This document shows positions 25,249 through 34,541 of a DNA stretch of 39,925 nt, piece after piece. A model generated the notes under the pieces. The model worked only from the letters and a program-made list of their open reading frames with translations, was not told the DNA's origin and ran no database searches. Each line of letters begins with the position of its first letter. Position 1 is the first letter of the stretch. The stretch lies in assembly GCA_017550405.1 (NCBI GenBank), contig JAFZPH010000028.1:1-39925 (forward strand), read 5' to 3'. The position numbers and the translations under genes are program-made. Origin of the DNA: Bacteroidales bacterium. GTDB lineage: Bacteria > Bacteroidota > Bacteroidia > Bacteroidales > P3.

Positions 25249-27906
25249 TCACCTCAACAACGTCACTGTACCTGTCAAGGTCTTCCAACTCGAGTCGTGT
25301 CCATCAATATACCGCACATAATAAACATACGATGCCTGAGTGCATATTCGACCGTTTGAAGTCCCATCCCAGTACCCGGTCAGGCCGTCGAACTCAGTGA
25401 CAATGTCACCCCTGCGATCGTACACAGACACCTTGCATTCCACAATATCGTCGCTGCACGTCACGGCGAAACGACCGTTCCCGCCCTCGCCGGGGATGAA
25501 CACATTAGGTACCAATACCCAAGTGCTGTCGGGGGGATCCCTTCGCCAAGCGGGTATGATAATCAGTGTATAATAAATGATGCTGTCGCAGGTGTCGCCG
25601 ATACTTAGATGGATGGGGAAGGCATACTGCTCGGAACTAAAGGAGTGTCCATTGAAGGTGACTGGCAACTGGTCGGAATAAACAGTATCGTATTCCCAAT
25701 GGCAATGGGGACAGGTGACGAGGTCTATCTGCCACAGTGTGTCGCACCCAGAGGGTGTCCAGTAGGTGGTGACATAATAGATGCCTGTGGAGTCGAACTC
25801 GTTGCCCCGGAATGTGTAGCTGCCTTCACAGAGGCTGACCGCGAATGCACTGTCGTAATGGTTGTGGAACAGCAGTTGCACGGACAATGTGTCGGGTTTC
25901 ATAGTAAAACAGCCCTCATCCTCATATATGAAGACCACTTGGACCGTATGGCGGCCTGTATCCTGAAACAGATGAACCTGTGGCTGGCTGAAGCCCGCAT
26001 CGTTATGCGAATACGACACTGAGGTGCCGTCGCCAAAGTCCCATAACACACTGTCGCAAGGACGCTTGTTTTGGGCAAGGAAGGTTACTGGGTCATAGAG
26101 ACACCATATCGAATCGGCCGGGAGATCCTGAGCAGGTGTGCCGTTCACCCATAGGAAAGTGCCACCCGGCTGCACATGAGGAAGATTATAGATAGCATGT
26201 TGGGCATAGCTTGCAGCAGATTGTATGGCCATGAACCGGCTATTCGTAATACTTTTGATGACGTGGGTACCCTGGGAGTTGAACTGATGGGTGTAGGGAA
26301 AACAGGCATAACTGTAGGGCGTTCCGCTAATAGGCGAAAAGTAAGATGCCACCGGGTAATCATCCACACGTAGAGAAGGAACCACATTTGTGTGTGCGAA
26401 AATGTAGAGAGAAAAATAACGGCCACCGAGATTATGATCCTCATCTATCTCGGAGATGGTCCCGTAATTCACCTGTCCATGATGCCACCATTCCTCAGGG
26501 GTGATGGCGAAACCGGCCTCGTCGCCCAATTCCGTAAACCAATTTATGTCAGCATATTCCTTTACGATGGCTGGAGCTGAAGTCTGAATAAAGAAAGGTC
26601 CCTCCTGATCATTCATTTCAAACCACTGGGTTTCACCTTTATTCACCGTAAGCTCCCGGATATCGGTCGTACCGCGTTCAGCATCGATGATAGTTATGTC
26701 GGTATTATCATACAGACCAGTGATACGGATAAAATCGGTATCGGATAATTGAATATTGGGTATCAGGAAGTTGGTGGCAGCATAACGAGTAGGAACAGCC
26801 TGTTCCATAACCATGTCGAATGTCCAGGAGTAGATACCCTGCGGTCCCAGTCTACCCAATGCCACTTCACCTATCTCGAAAGGGATATGCACACGGCTTC
26901 CACCCTCAAAGACAGCAATGCGCTTGCAATCGCGAGCCTTGATATGTGTTCCCGACAAGTCAACTATAAAGGGATCTATCCTGAACGTGTCCCCATCAAA
27001 GGAATGCCGCTGGATATAAGGATTCGTTAGTAGAAAGTCAGTATTGGGAGCATGTCTAGTATTAAGATTGTGGTAATAATAGGGACCCATCAGGTAAGTA
27101 GGATAATATTTTTCTCTTACCTCTCCCCCACCAATATGATACATTTCCCCCGCGTTGAGCATGATGGAGAATGTATCGCCTTTGGGGCGATTCAGGATAT
27201 CCCAATCGCCCAGCTCGATGTCCACAATCGTACTGTCCTCAACTCCGACAATATCAATGGTCTGTCGCAATTGCCTGATGAAAGGGTCTCCTTCTCCATA
27301 TTCGTGAGGAGGTATCCTAGTCGAGTCGAGATAAGATTCACCATCTTCTATAATACGCACTTTGGGATAAACCTGCGAAACATATTCATCGCGCAGCATA
27401 TCAGTAGGGAGGATATTGGTTGCATCATACAGACCAGCTCCCCAAACTGACATGAAAAGGGAGATGGTGTCGGTGCTTGTGACATGGAATGCTCTGGGCT
27501 GCGGAGCGTTCATGGGTGCATCAGTATAGTCGTAGTGTGGCACGAGAGGCTCTTGAAACACAACCATGTCTAGGAACCTACAATATTGCTCAGGGATGAT
27601 GATGTAGTTTGTGTCGGGAGGGCAGATGCGGCGGTGCATGATATGATAGGTTTGCGACCAATCGAGCCTCGGTGCAGACACTGTGACATCGCAATCACGC
27701 TCACAGACCACATACAGCTCTGAATAGTTAGCCGAGTAAGCAGCGTTCGTTCGGGGGAAACAAACCCAGAAGTCAGTCCCCTGGGTGGCATATTGCACTC
27801 CACGGTGGTTATATGGGTTGTCCTCCTGCGCCACCATGCGCAGCGGCAACAGGGCTAACAATATAATCCATATCGTTTTTGAAAAAGAACAATGTGAGTA
27901 TGTCAT
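25249..27906 (-). CDS. large T9SS type B sorting-domain protein with IgGFc-binding-like and PKD domains
   Basis: A secreted protein of 885 residues with a signal peptide ending near residue 27 (ALLPLRMVAQ). Early in the mature part is GTDFWVCFPRT, the opening of the IgGFc-binding-like N-terminal domain found in many Bacteroidota surface proteins. A PKD domain near residues 600-660 shows the VLWDFGDGTSVSYSH and HTVQVVF signature. The last 90 residues (VPNVFIPGEGGNGRF, VSVYDRRGDIVTEFDG, YWDGTSNGRICTQASYVYYV) are the type B sorting domain, also known as the gliding-motility-associated C-terminal domain. It is likely to be exported by the T9SS and to act outside the cell. The flippase gene lies 72 bases upstream on the same strand. 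Codons are AT-richer than in the bat operon. Confidence 0.85.
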   Translation of the reverse strand: MTYSHCSFSKTIWIILLALLPLRMVAQEDNPYNHRGVQYATQGTDFWVCFPRTNAAYSANYSELYVVCERDCDVTVSAPRLDWSQTYHIMHRRICPPDTNYIIIPEQYCRFLDMVVFQEPLVPHYDYTDAPMNAPQPRAFHVTSTDTISLFMSVWGAGLYDATNILPTDMLRDEYVSQVYPKVRIIEDGESYLDSTRIPPHEYGEGDPFIRQLRQTIDIVGVEDSTIVDIELGDWDILNRPKGDTFSIMLNAGEMYHIGGGEVREKYYPTYLMGPYYYHNLNTRHAPNTDFLLTNPYIQRHSFDGDTFRIDPFIVDLSGTHIKARDCKRIAVFEGGSRVHIPFEIGEVALGRLGPQGIYSWTFDMVMEQAVPTRYAATNFLIPNIQLSDTDFIRITGLYDNTDITIIDAERGTTDIRELTVNKGETQWFEMNDQEGPFFIQTSAPAIVKEYADINWFTELGDEAGFAITPEEWWHHGQVNYGTISEIDEDHNLGGRYFSLYIFAHTNVVPSLRVDDYPVASYFSPISGTPYSYACFPYTHQFNSQGTHVIKSITNSRFMAIQSAASYAQHAIYNLPHVQPGGTFLWVNGTPAQDLPADSIWCLYDPVTFLAQNKRPCDSVLWDFGDGTSVSYSHNDAGFSQPQVHLFQDTGRHTVQVVFIYEDEGCFTMKPDTLSVQLLFHNHYDSAFAVSLCEGSYTFRGNEFDSTGIYYVTTYWTPSGCDTLWQIDLVTCPHCHWEYDTVYSDQLPVTFNGHSFSSEQYAFPIHLSIGDTCDSIIYYTLIIIPAWRRDPPDSTWVLVPNVFIPGEGGNGRFAVTCSDDIVECKVSVYDRRGDIVTEFDGLTGYWDGTSNGRICTQASYVYYVRYIDGHDSSWKTLTGTVTLLR

Positions 27907-27978
27907 GTATGTAAATATTAGAACTAACAGGTATTAAGGTTAATAAGTACCACCCATTGTGCATTCACCATTTCGTAA

Positions 27979-29463
27979 TCATCCTTTCTTCCTCTTTATA
28001 GCCGGGAGCCACAGGTCGCGTTCAAACCATAGTGCAGCGGCAAAGTAAACGGCCACCAGCAGGGTGTTCCATGCCAGACGCCAACCCAGTGGTTCAGGCC
28101 GGAACCACACCGAGAGGCCATAGAGCGACAAGGCCAACACAAAATAGGCCAGAATACGCTTAACATCATAGGGTACGGGAGCAAGTTTGTGCCCCACACA
28201 ATAAGAGAGCAACACGCATACGCCATAGCCGGCCACCCCACCCCAGGCACATGCCATATAGCCAAAGCGAGGCACACCGAAGATGTTGACAGCAAGCAGC
28301 ACCACGCATCCTGCTGCGGAGAAGACGGCTCCCCACCAGGTCTTGCCGGCAAGCTTGTACCAGAACGACAGGTTGAAGTATACGCTCATGAGTATTTCGG
28401 CCATCATGACAATGGGAACGGCCCGCAACCCCTCCCAATAGCCCGAGTGGATGATATACTTGAATATGTCCAGATAGGCCATAACGACAAGGAATGCCAA
28501 GAGGGCAAAGATGACGAAATACTTCATCACCGCCGCCTGGCTCTCCCTGCTTTCACGACTGCGGCCTCCGCCGAAAACGAATGGCTCGTAGGCATAGCGG
28601 AATGCCTGGGTAATCAATGCCATAATCATGGCTATCTTGACGCATGCGCCATAGATGCCTAGCTGCACCTCGCCATCAGGACCGGGGACAAGATGACGAT
28701 ATATAATCTTGTCGGCCACCTGATTCAGAATACCCGCCACACCAAGCAGGAGCAAGGGCCACGTGTAGCGCAACATTTTCCGCACAAGGCTTCGGTCGAT
28801 ACCATGGCGCAGATAGCCCAGTTCGGGAAGGAATCCCAGCGTCACCCCAGCAGTACACAACAGGTTGACCGCAAACACATAGCCCACCTGCCAATCGGGA
28901 TTGTACCACCGCATCAATCCCGGATGGGAGACACTGAGCCTCGGCGCCACCAGGAACACAAAGAGGTTAAGTCCTATATTGCATACGATGAACAAGAGTT
29001 TCAGGGCAGCGAACTTCCACGCCTGCCCACGGAAACGAAGCCAGGCAAAGAAGATGGCCTGAAAAGCATCCAAAGCCACCACACATCCCATCATCATCAC
29101 ATACTCCTGATGTGAGGCATAACCCATTGCCTTGGACACTGGCACAAGCAGCACGCCCAGCAGTATGACGAATATCGCACTCACACTTCCCACTGTCAAT
29201 GCCGAAGTGGAAAACACTGCCTCGGCTCGGTCCTTGTTCTTGTTCGCAAAATAAAAGAAGGTTGTCTCCATGCCGAAAGTCAGAATCACCAGCATGAGCG
29301 CCGTATAGGCATACAATTCGGTCACCACACCATATCCACCCGACGAGGCGGCTATCTTGTAGGTATACAACGGAACCAAAAGGTAGTTAAGGAATCGCCC
29401 CACTATGCTGCTGACACCGTAAATCATTGTGTCCGAGAAGAGTCGTTTAAGATTGTTAGCCAT
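27979..29463 (-). CDS. polysaccharide flippase (Wzx/MATE-like)
   Basis: A membrane protein of 494 residues with about twelve to fourteen hydrophobic spans throughout and the polysaccharide-biosynthesis N-terminus SDTMIYGVSSIVGRFLNYLL followed by LVPLYTYKI and GVVTELYAYTAL. This family moves lipid-linked oligosaccharides across the inner membrane for O-antigen, capsule or related surface glycans. It lies upstream of the T9SS type B cargo gene on the same strand; whether the two are co-transcribed is unclear. A sugar transferase that could start such a glycan is 5 kb to the right (34632-36068). No glycosyltransferase gene is adjacent. Confidence 0.88.
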   Translation of the reverse strand: MANNLKRLFSDTMIYGVSSIVGRFLNYLLVPLYTYKIAASSGGYGVVTELYAYTALMLVILTFGMETTFFYFANKNKDRAEAVFSTSALTVGSVSAIFVILLGVLLVPVSKAMGYASHQEYVMMMGCVVALDAFQAIFFAWLRFRGQAWKFAALKLLFIVCNIGLNLFVFLVAPRLSVSHPGLMRWYNPDWQVGYVFAVNLLCTAGVTLGFLPELGYLRHGIDRSLVRKMLRYTWPLLLLGVAGILNQVADKIIYRHLVPGPDGEVQLGIYGACVKIAMIMALITQAFRYAYEPFVFGGGRSRESRESQAAVMKYFVIFALLAFLVVMAYLDIFKYIIHSGYWEGLRAVPIVMMAEILMSVYFNLSFWYKLAGKTWWGAVFSAAGCVVLLAVNIFGVPRFGYMACAWGGVAGYGVCVLLSYCVGHKLAPVPYDVKRILAYFVLALSLYGLSVWFRPEPLGWRLAWNTLLVAVYFAAALWFERDLWLPAIKRKKG

Positions 29464-29628
29464 TTTGTGCTTGTTTATGATTTACCAACCTGTCCTTTAG
29501 ATTTTGTATTTCTTTTTATAACGTACCCTATTGAATATTATTGCCCACCGCTATAAATTGTTTTTTGGTGCCGTGGGCACACTCTCCACCGTAAGCCGTT
29601 AATTATTCTTAACTACCACTATATAAGG

Positions 29629-29658
29629 TTGCAGATACGGATATTTTTCGTACTTTTG
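29629..29658 (+). promoter_or_regulatory. promoter of the GH20-like lipoprotein gene
   Basis: TTG (29629-29631), 19 bases, then TACTTTTG (29651-29658): a good match to the Bacteroidota -33/-7 pair. Transcription starting near 29665 would give a leader of only about 11 bases before the ATG at 29676. Confidence 0.55.
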
Positions 29659-29675
29659 CATTTTTAAAAATGTAG

Positions 29676-31538
29676 ATGAGACACTTTTGTTCCATACTGC
29701 CCAAACTCCCGGTACTTATCCTGCTACTCGTATTGACATCGTGTGGCAGGAAAGTCCAGATAACAGATTACGCCATCATCCCCGAACCTGAATACGTGGT
29801 GCTGAAAGGGCGTTCCTTTACCCTTTCATCGTCAACAAGGCTGTGTTTTTCCAATCTCGGCCGCAATACTCCCACGGCAAAATACATCACCAACTCGCTG
29901 CGTCGCATGCATGTGCGACCCGCTTTCACAAGCGACCCGAAGAGCGACTGTATCCTCTTTGTCCTGAACGACACAATCAACCCCGAACTGGGCGAAGAAG
30001 GCTACCTGATGCAAGTATTGCCCGAAGGCGTCTTTATCAGTGCCAACAGCGAGGCAGGGCTTCTGTATGCATTCCAGACATTTGTGCAGATGCTTCCCGC
30101 CGACATCCTTTCAACCTCCTACGCCCATATCACTCTCCCCGAATGTACCATTCTGGACCGGCCACGCTTCCCTTGGCGTGGAAGTCATCTGGATGTCTGC
30201 CGCCACTTCTTCACTGTCAAGCAAATCAAACATCATTTGGACCTGATGGCGGCCTACAAGCTTAACAAGTTTGTATGGCATCTGGCCGACGACCAAGGGT
30301 GGCGCATTGAGATTGAGGAATACCCCGCACTCACGCTGACTGGCGCCTGGCGTGTGGACCGTTCGGACTACCCCTGGGGCAGTGCTCCCCCGCCTCGTCC
30401 CGGCGAAGAACCCACATACGGCGGTTTCTATACCGCCGAAGACATTGCCGAGATAGTGGAATATGCCACCCAGCGCAATATCGAGGTAATCCCATCCATC
30501 GACATACCCGGTCACTGCAGTGCCATTCTTGCCTCATACCCGTCACTGGGTTGCGATGGGAAACCCCGCACAGTGGCCACCGGCCCATGCTGGCCACACG
30601 ATGCCACCCTATGCCTTGGCAACGACTCCACACTTCCCTTCCTTTTTACGGTAGTGGACAGAATCGCATCGCTTTTCCCTGCCGAGGTAATCCACATCGG
30701 TTGCAGTCCCTGCAGCACCGAACCGTGGGAGTCTTGCCCAAAGTGCCAGGCACTGAAGAGGCGTCTGGGGCTGGGCAGCGAAGCCGAACTACAAGGGTGG
30801 GTTGTAGAGCAAGTGGCCGAACACCTTGAACGCAAAGGCAAGCGTATCATGGGATGGGACGACATGCTCGACTACGGAACCCTGCCACCTGACGCCATGG
30901 TGGCTGCCACCCGTGGCGACAGTGTCACCGCCATTGCCTCGCTGCTTTCGCAAGGAACGGTGGTGGCCGACAATCGTTATTGCAGCTTCGACTATTATCA
31001 GGCAGACTCGGCCTATCAGCCAGTCGCCTCACCCCAATTCCTGCCACTGCAACAGGTATACCGATTCGACCCCATCCCCGCCACGCTTTCCATGCGGATG
31101 CCCGACCATGTTTTGGGAGGGCTTTGCATGCTGTGGACCGACAATATCAAAACATACGAACAAGCCGAATACATGCTTCTGCCCAGGCTCTGTGCCTTTG
31201 CCGAGTGCCTCTGGTCTGCACCCGGAGGCAAGGACTGGCCACGCTTCAGGCACAAAATCGAGCAGCACAAAACCCGTCTTTCCGAGAGCGGCTATACCTA
31301 TTGTCCCGGTTCTTTCAAGCCCATCGTGACCAAAACGCTCCAGGGCGACAGGCTGCTGGTAAATATAACCTCCGAAGTGGAAGGGTGCTACATCTATTAC
31401 ACCACCGACGGCAGCGACCCCACCCCCGAATCGCAGGTGTATGTCTCTCCGCTATCGCTCACAAAAGGCACACTGCTGCGCACCCTGACCTACTATCAAG
31501 GCAAACCCCGCGAGGGAATATACAACTACAATCTTTAA
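29676..31538 (+). CDS. GH20 (beta-N-acetylhexosaminidase family) lipoprotein without the catalytic Asp-Glu pair
   Basis: A protein of 620 residues with a lipoprotein signal ending LVLTSC (Cys near residue 23). It has the full GH20 architecture: an N-terminal GH20b-like domain, then the TIM barrel with WRGSHLDVCRHFFTVKQIKHH (about 169 onward), WHLADDQGWRIEIEEYP (201-217) and GGFYTAEDIAEIVEYA. Where active members have H-x-GGDE, this protein reads HIGCSPC (340-346): the catalytic Asp and Glu are Ser 344 and Pro 345, and Cys 343 and Cys 346 create a CxxC that faces a second one, CPKC (354-357). The later conserved tryptophan segment is also altered (VAATRGD). A C-terminal chitobiase-like domain (CYIYYTTDGSDPTPESQVYV) is present. 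Probably a non-catalytic glycan-binding or structural protein; not a frameshift, since the frame is intact on both sides. Confidence 0.85.
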   Translation: MRHFCSILPKLPVLILLLVLTSCGRKVQITDYAIIPEPEYVVLKGRSFTLSSSTRLCFSNLGRNTPTAKYITNSLRRMHVRPAFTSDPKSDCILFVLNDTINPELGEEGYLMQVLPEGVFISANSEAGLLYAFQTFVQMLPADILSTSYAHITLPECTILDRPRFPWRGSHLDVCRHFFTVKQIKHHLDLMAAYKLNKFVWHLADDQGWRIEIEEYPALTLTGAWRVDRSDYPWGSAPPPRPGEEPTYGGFYTAEDIAEIVEYATQRNIEVIPSIDIPGHCSAILASYPSLGCDGKPRTVATGPCWPHDATLCLGNDSTLPFLFTVVDRIASLFPAEVIHIGCSPCSTEPWESCPKCQALKRRLGLGSEAELQGWVVEQVAEHLERKGKRIMGWDDMLDYGTLPPDAMVAATRGDSVTAIASLLSQGTVVADNRYCSFDYYQADSAYQPVASPQFLPLQQVYRFDPIPATLSMRMPDHVLGGLCMLWTDNIKTYEQAEYMLLPRLCAFAECLWSAPGGKDWPRFRHKIEQHKTRLSESGYTYCPGSFKPIVTKTLQGDRLLVNITSEVEGCYIYYTTDGSDPTPESQVYVSPLSLTKGTLLRTLTYYQGKPREGIYNYNL

Positions 31539-31566
31539 TCTTTGATTCCACAATACCCAACCCTGA

Positions 31567-32487
31567 ATGAAAAAACCGTTAGTATATGTGCTTCTTGCCC
31601 TATCCACTGTGATTTGGGGCGTTAGTTTTATCCTCACCAAGGAGATATTTGTCACCCAACCGCATATCACAGTCTTCACCCTGCTCACCTTCCGACTGGT
31701 GATGGCATCGGCTGTCACCATCCCTGCCCTTCTGCTGCTGAAACGGCTGGAGCCTATCCGACGTGGCGACCTCAAATGGTTCCTTTTGATGGCACTTTGC
31801 GAGCCGTTCATCTACTGCATTTGCGAGACTTGTGGCGTGCAACTCGTGAGCGGTAGCATGGCAAGCATTGTGGTGGCGACCATCCCTCTCTTTGTTCCTT
31901 TCGGCATGGCCATTGCCTATAAAGAACGGATCCAAATCCTCACCCTTGCGGGCATTGTTCTTTCGCTGGTAGGCCTGGGTGTGATGCTCCTGTTCGGTGG
32001 CGAGGCCGGAGGCGCCAACCTCGATGCCAACCCCAAGGGACTTGCCTGGCTGTTTGCGGCAGTGTTGACGGCTGTAGTATTCACCATCCTGCTTGTCAAA
32101 CTAGTGGGGCGCTACAAGCCCTTCACCATCACCGCTTACCAGAATCTCTTCGGCTGCCTGTATTTCATCCCCCTGATGCTCATCATGGACCATACGCAAC
32201 TGCCGCTGCTCGACTACACGCCCAAGTTCATCGTCATGATAGCCATCCTCGGCATCTTCTGCAGCACACTCGCCTACGTATTCTACAACGTAGGTGTGCA
32301 GCACCTCGGTGCCACGGCCGCTTGCATCTTCAGCAATGTCATTCCTGTCTTCTCTCTTATTGCGGCCATCCTTATCGGTCAGGAACAACTGTCCTGGTCA
32401 AAACCTATCGGCATCGTGATAGTTGTCTCGGGTGTGATACTTGCACAGTTGAAAGGAATTAAGAAAACGCATCGGGACCGCAAGTGA
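31567..32487 (+). CDS. EamA/DMT-family transporter
   Basis: An inner-membrane transporter of 306 residues with ten hydrophobic spans arranged as two EamA repeats, the normal length of the drug/metabolite transporter superfamily. Typical family segments are STVIWGVSFILTKEIF at the N-terminus, TCGVQLVSGSMASIVVATIP in the first half and VGVQHLGATAACIFSNVIPV in the second. Substrate cannot be read from the sequence; relatives export amino acids or metabolites. It follows the GH20-like gene by 28 bases and may be co-transcribed with it. The next gene is convergent and begins 12 bases beyond the stop. Confidence 0.9.
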   Translation: MKKPLVYVLLALSTVIWGVSFILTKEIFVTQPHITVFTLLTFRLVMASAVTIPALLLLKRLEPIRRGDLKWFLLMALCEPFIYCICETCGVQLVSGSMASIVVATIPLFVPFGMAIAYKERIQILTLAGIVLSLVGLGVMLLFGGEAGGANLDANPKGLAWLFAAVLTAVVFTILLVKLVGRYKPFTITAYQNLFGCLYFIPLMLIMDHTQLPLLDYTPKFIVMIAILGIFCSTLAYVFYNVGVQHLGATAACIFSNVIPVFSLIAAILIGQEQLSWSKPIGIVIVVSGVILAQLKGIKKTHRDRK

Positions 32488-32498
32488 CCCCCGGTAGC

Positions 32499-32987
32499 TT
32501 AATATTTGCTCATCTCCATTATCTCCAACTCCTTTGGCGAGCCGTCTATTACAAAACGCACCAACGTCGCCACTTTGTGAAACCCCACCTTGCCCGCTGC
32601 GCCGGGGTTGATATGCAGCAACCCCATCTCAGCATCGTACATCACTTTCAGTATATGGCTGTGCCCGCATACATAGATGTCGGGGCGTTCATGCAGCAGC
32701 AATTCGCGCATCTCCTTTGGGTAATGCCCCGGCCAGCCACCGATATGGGTCATCATCACCTTCAACCCCTCGCACTTGAACAGTTGCGTGCGCGGGACAT
32801 CATACCGCATCTCATAATCATCCATGTTGCCATACACCGCCCTCACAGGCTTCCATTCCTTCAACGGTTCCAGCACACCGCGCCCTATGTCGCCCGCATG
32901 CCACAACTCGTCGCAGTCCTTGAAGAAAGTATACACCTGCTGCGGCAAGGTCCCATGGGTGTCGCTCAACACTCCGATGCGTTTCAT
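32499..32987 (-). CDS. YfcE/MJ0936-type metallophosphoesterase
   Basis: A cytosolic phosphodiesterase-type protein of 162 residues. The metal-binding motifs of the calcineurin-like family are complete: SDTHG (Asp 9, His 11), GDIG (Asp 33), GNMDDYE (Asn 54), His 81 in MMTHIGG, and GHSH (His 109, His 111). The length matches the short YfcE/MJ0936 subgroup. The natural substrate is unknown. Its start overlaps the stop of the HATPase gene by four bases (32984-32987), so the two are translationally coupled, with the HATPase gene first. Confidence 0.92.
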   Translation of the reverse strand: MKRIGVLSDTHGTLPQQVYTFFKDCDELWHAGDIGRGVLEPLKEWKPVRAVYGNMDDYEMRYDVPRTQLFKCEGLKVMMTHIGGWPGHYPKEMRELLLHERPDIYVCGHSHILKVMYDAEMGLLHINPGAAGKVGFHKVATLVRFVIDGSPKELEIMEMSKY

Positions 32988-33532
32988 TCGTTGGCGTGTA
33001 TTTCTTCCAGATTCTCCGCCACCATCTCCTTTAGGTAACGGATGATGGACAAATCGTTCATGCTCATGCCCCCTAACGCCTCTTTCACCTCGTCGGTGTC
33101 AAACACAAACTCCCCTTCGTCAGTGATGTAGGTGATGATGAAATGGATGTCCTCGTGCTGCGACACAAGCATCACCAGCGTTCCTGTCAAGTCGCCCATA
33201 GGCGGACGGTCCCAATGGTCGTGCTGGAACCAGAACTCCAACCGGGTGCCTTTGCCCAGCTCGCTGGTCAACTTCATGCCACCTCCGCAATTCTCGGTGT
33301 TCATCTTGATCAACGGCAGCCCAAGGCCCACCTTTCGCGTAGTGCGCGAAGTGGTGTACGGGTCGGTCACCTTGGCCAGAAACTCGGGCGACATACCCTT
33401 GCCATTGTCCTCTATGGTAAAGTGGAAATCGTTGTCCTTTATGCTGTCGCGGATTGTGAGCTTCACCTCTGTAGAGTTTGCAGCGGTCGAATTCTCCATC
33501 AAATCATACACATGCATCGATAATTCTTTCAT
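32984..33532 (-). CDS. stand-alone HATPase (GHKL) domain protein
   Basis: A protein of 182 residues with a single GHKL ATP-binding domain: N box LMENSTAANS (11-20), G1 EDNGKGM (41-47) and G2 GLGLPLIK (69-76). After the domain comes a C-terminal stretch of about 65 residues (beginning DRPPMGDLTGTLVMLVSQHE) of unknown role. There is no sensor, dimerisation or His-phospho-acceptor domain, so it is not a typical histidine kinase; similar small proteins sit beside hydrogenase or anti-sigma systems in other bacteria, but no such gene is present here. It is the first gene of a two-gene minus-strand operon with the metallophosphoesterase. A -7 element lies at 33555-33562. Confidence 0.85.
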   Translation of the reverse strand: MKELSMHVYDLMENSTAANSTEVKLTIRDSIKDNDFHFTIEDNGKGMSPEFLAKVTDPYTTSRTTRKVGLGLPLIKMNTENCGGGMKLTSELGKGTRLEFWFQHDHWDRPPMGDLTGTLVMLVSQHEDIHFIITYITDEGEFVFDTDEVKEALGGMSMNDLSIIRYLKEMVAENLEEIHANE

Positions 33533-33554
33533 AATAGTAGATATTTTTTCGGTG

Positions 33555-33562
33555 CAAAGATA
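33555..33562 (-). promoter_or_regulatory. -7 promoter element for the HATPase-metallophosphoesterase operon
   Basis: The minus strand reads TATCTTTG, an exact TAnnTTTG match, 23 bases upstream of the ATG at 33532. It sits in the 53-base gap before the divergent gene at 33586. No well-spaced TTTG is seen upstream. Confidence 0.5.
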
Positions 33563-33585
33563 CTAAAAAAAACAATAAGTCGTTA

Positions 33586-34533
33586 ATGAGAGGTATGATT
33601 TTTAAGAAAAAGAACTCCAAGATACTCCTTGCCTGCCTTGTGGCAACACTGGTTTTCAGTGCGTGCAAGAAATTCCAAGGCGATGTCGAGGTTCCCGCCT
33701 TCCTGCATCTCGACCGCATCGACATCGCTCCGCAACCCCAAAACGCCCCCTCTTCCGAGCCGGGGTTCTATTCTTCCATTGTGGATGCGGCCCAACTGAT
33801 ATGTTACTACGAAGGCGATGCCTCCGAGTCCGACTTGGGCGTATTCCAACTGCCCTTCACCGTCCCCATTCTGCACCACGGCCCCGTCAAATACATCAAG
33901 GTTGTACCCGTCATCAAACAGAACGGCATCTCCGGCACCCGTATCTCCTACCCCTTCTTCCAGACCACCCAGATTGACGATGTTTTTGTTGCCAAAGACA
34001 GTGTTACCAACATCGGCACCCTCGACAACGGGCAATGGACGCTCAAAGCCCACTATATCCCCCGCCGCCAGATGGACATCCTGATGGAAGACTACTTCGA
34101 GCCCACCAGCTTCTCCACCAATTTCGACAGCTGCATCACCTGGGTGCGCAACGAACCCGACCAAGCCTGCACAGGGCAAGGCTACGGCCTGTTGGATGTG
34201 CCCGACAGCGTCACCACCTCCACCTTTTCAATCAACATCGACCTCAAACCCAAGACAGGACAGGTGCTCTATCTCGAAATGGACTACCAAACCGACCTTG
34301 AGCTTTATGTCAACATGCTCGGATTTGTCTACAGTTCCGGCGGTTCCGCCAGCTCCAAACCCATCATGACCCTCCTTCCCAACGACCGTTGGCAGAAGAT
34401 ATACATCAACCTTGGGCGCACATGGGGCCAATACAACTACAACACCCCCATCCGACTCTTCTTCCAAGCCGCCAACCCCAATAAGACCGGCGGAAAGGTA
34501 AAGATAGACAATGTGAAAATAGTTGCCAAATGA
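33586..34533 (+). CDS. lipoprotein of unknown function with a C-terminal jelly-roll-like domain
   Basis: A protein of 315 residues with a lipoprotein signal: Lys-rich start, LLACLVATLVFS and lipobox cysteine followed by KKFQGDVEVP. An alternative start three codons later gives the same signal. The mature N-terminal half is not recognised. The last 110 residues, from STFSINIDLKPKTGQVLYLE to KVKIDNVKIVAK, look like a beta-sandwich of the sort used for carbohydrate binding, but no family is recognised. It is divergent from the HATPase operon. A hairpin at 34542-34591 lies between it and the sugar transferase gene. Function unknown. Confidence 0.8.
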   Translation: MRGMIFKKKNSKILLACLVATLVFSACKKFQGDVEVPAFLHLDRIDIAPQPQNAPSSEPGFYSSIVDAAQLICYYEGDASESDLGVFQLPFTVPILHHGPVKYIKVVPVIKQNGISGTRISYPFFQTTQIDDVFVAKDSVTNIGTLDNGQWTLKAHYIPRRQMDILMEDYFEPTSFSTNFDSCITWVRNEPDQACTGQGYGLLDVPDSVTTSTFSINIDLKPKTGQVLYLEMDYQTDLELYVNMLGFVYSSGGSASSKPIMTLLPNDRWQKIYINLGRTWGQYNYNTPIRLFFQAANPNKTGGKVKIDNVKIVAK

Positions 34534-34541
34534 TTCTTCCC

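Noticed and set aside
30681..30760. Frameshift or sequencing error as cause of the lost GH20 motif
   Set aside because: The reading frame before (AEVIHIG) and after (PWESCPKC) is correct, so the change is in-frame substitution of four codons, not a shift.
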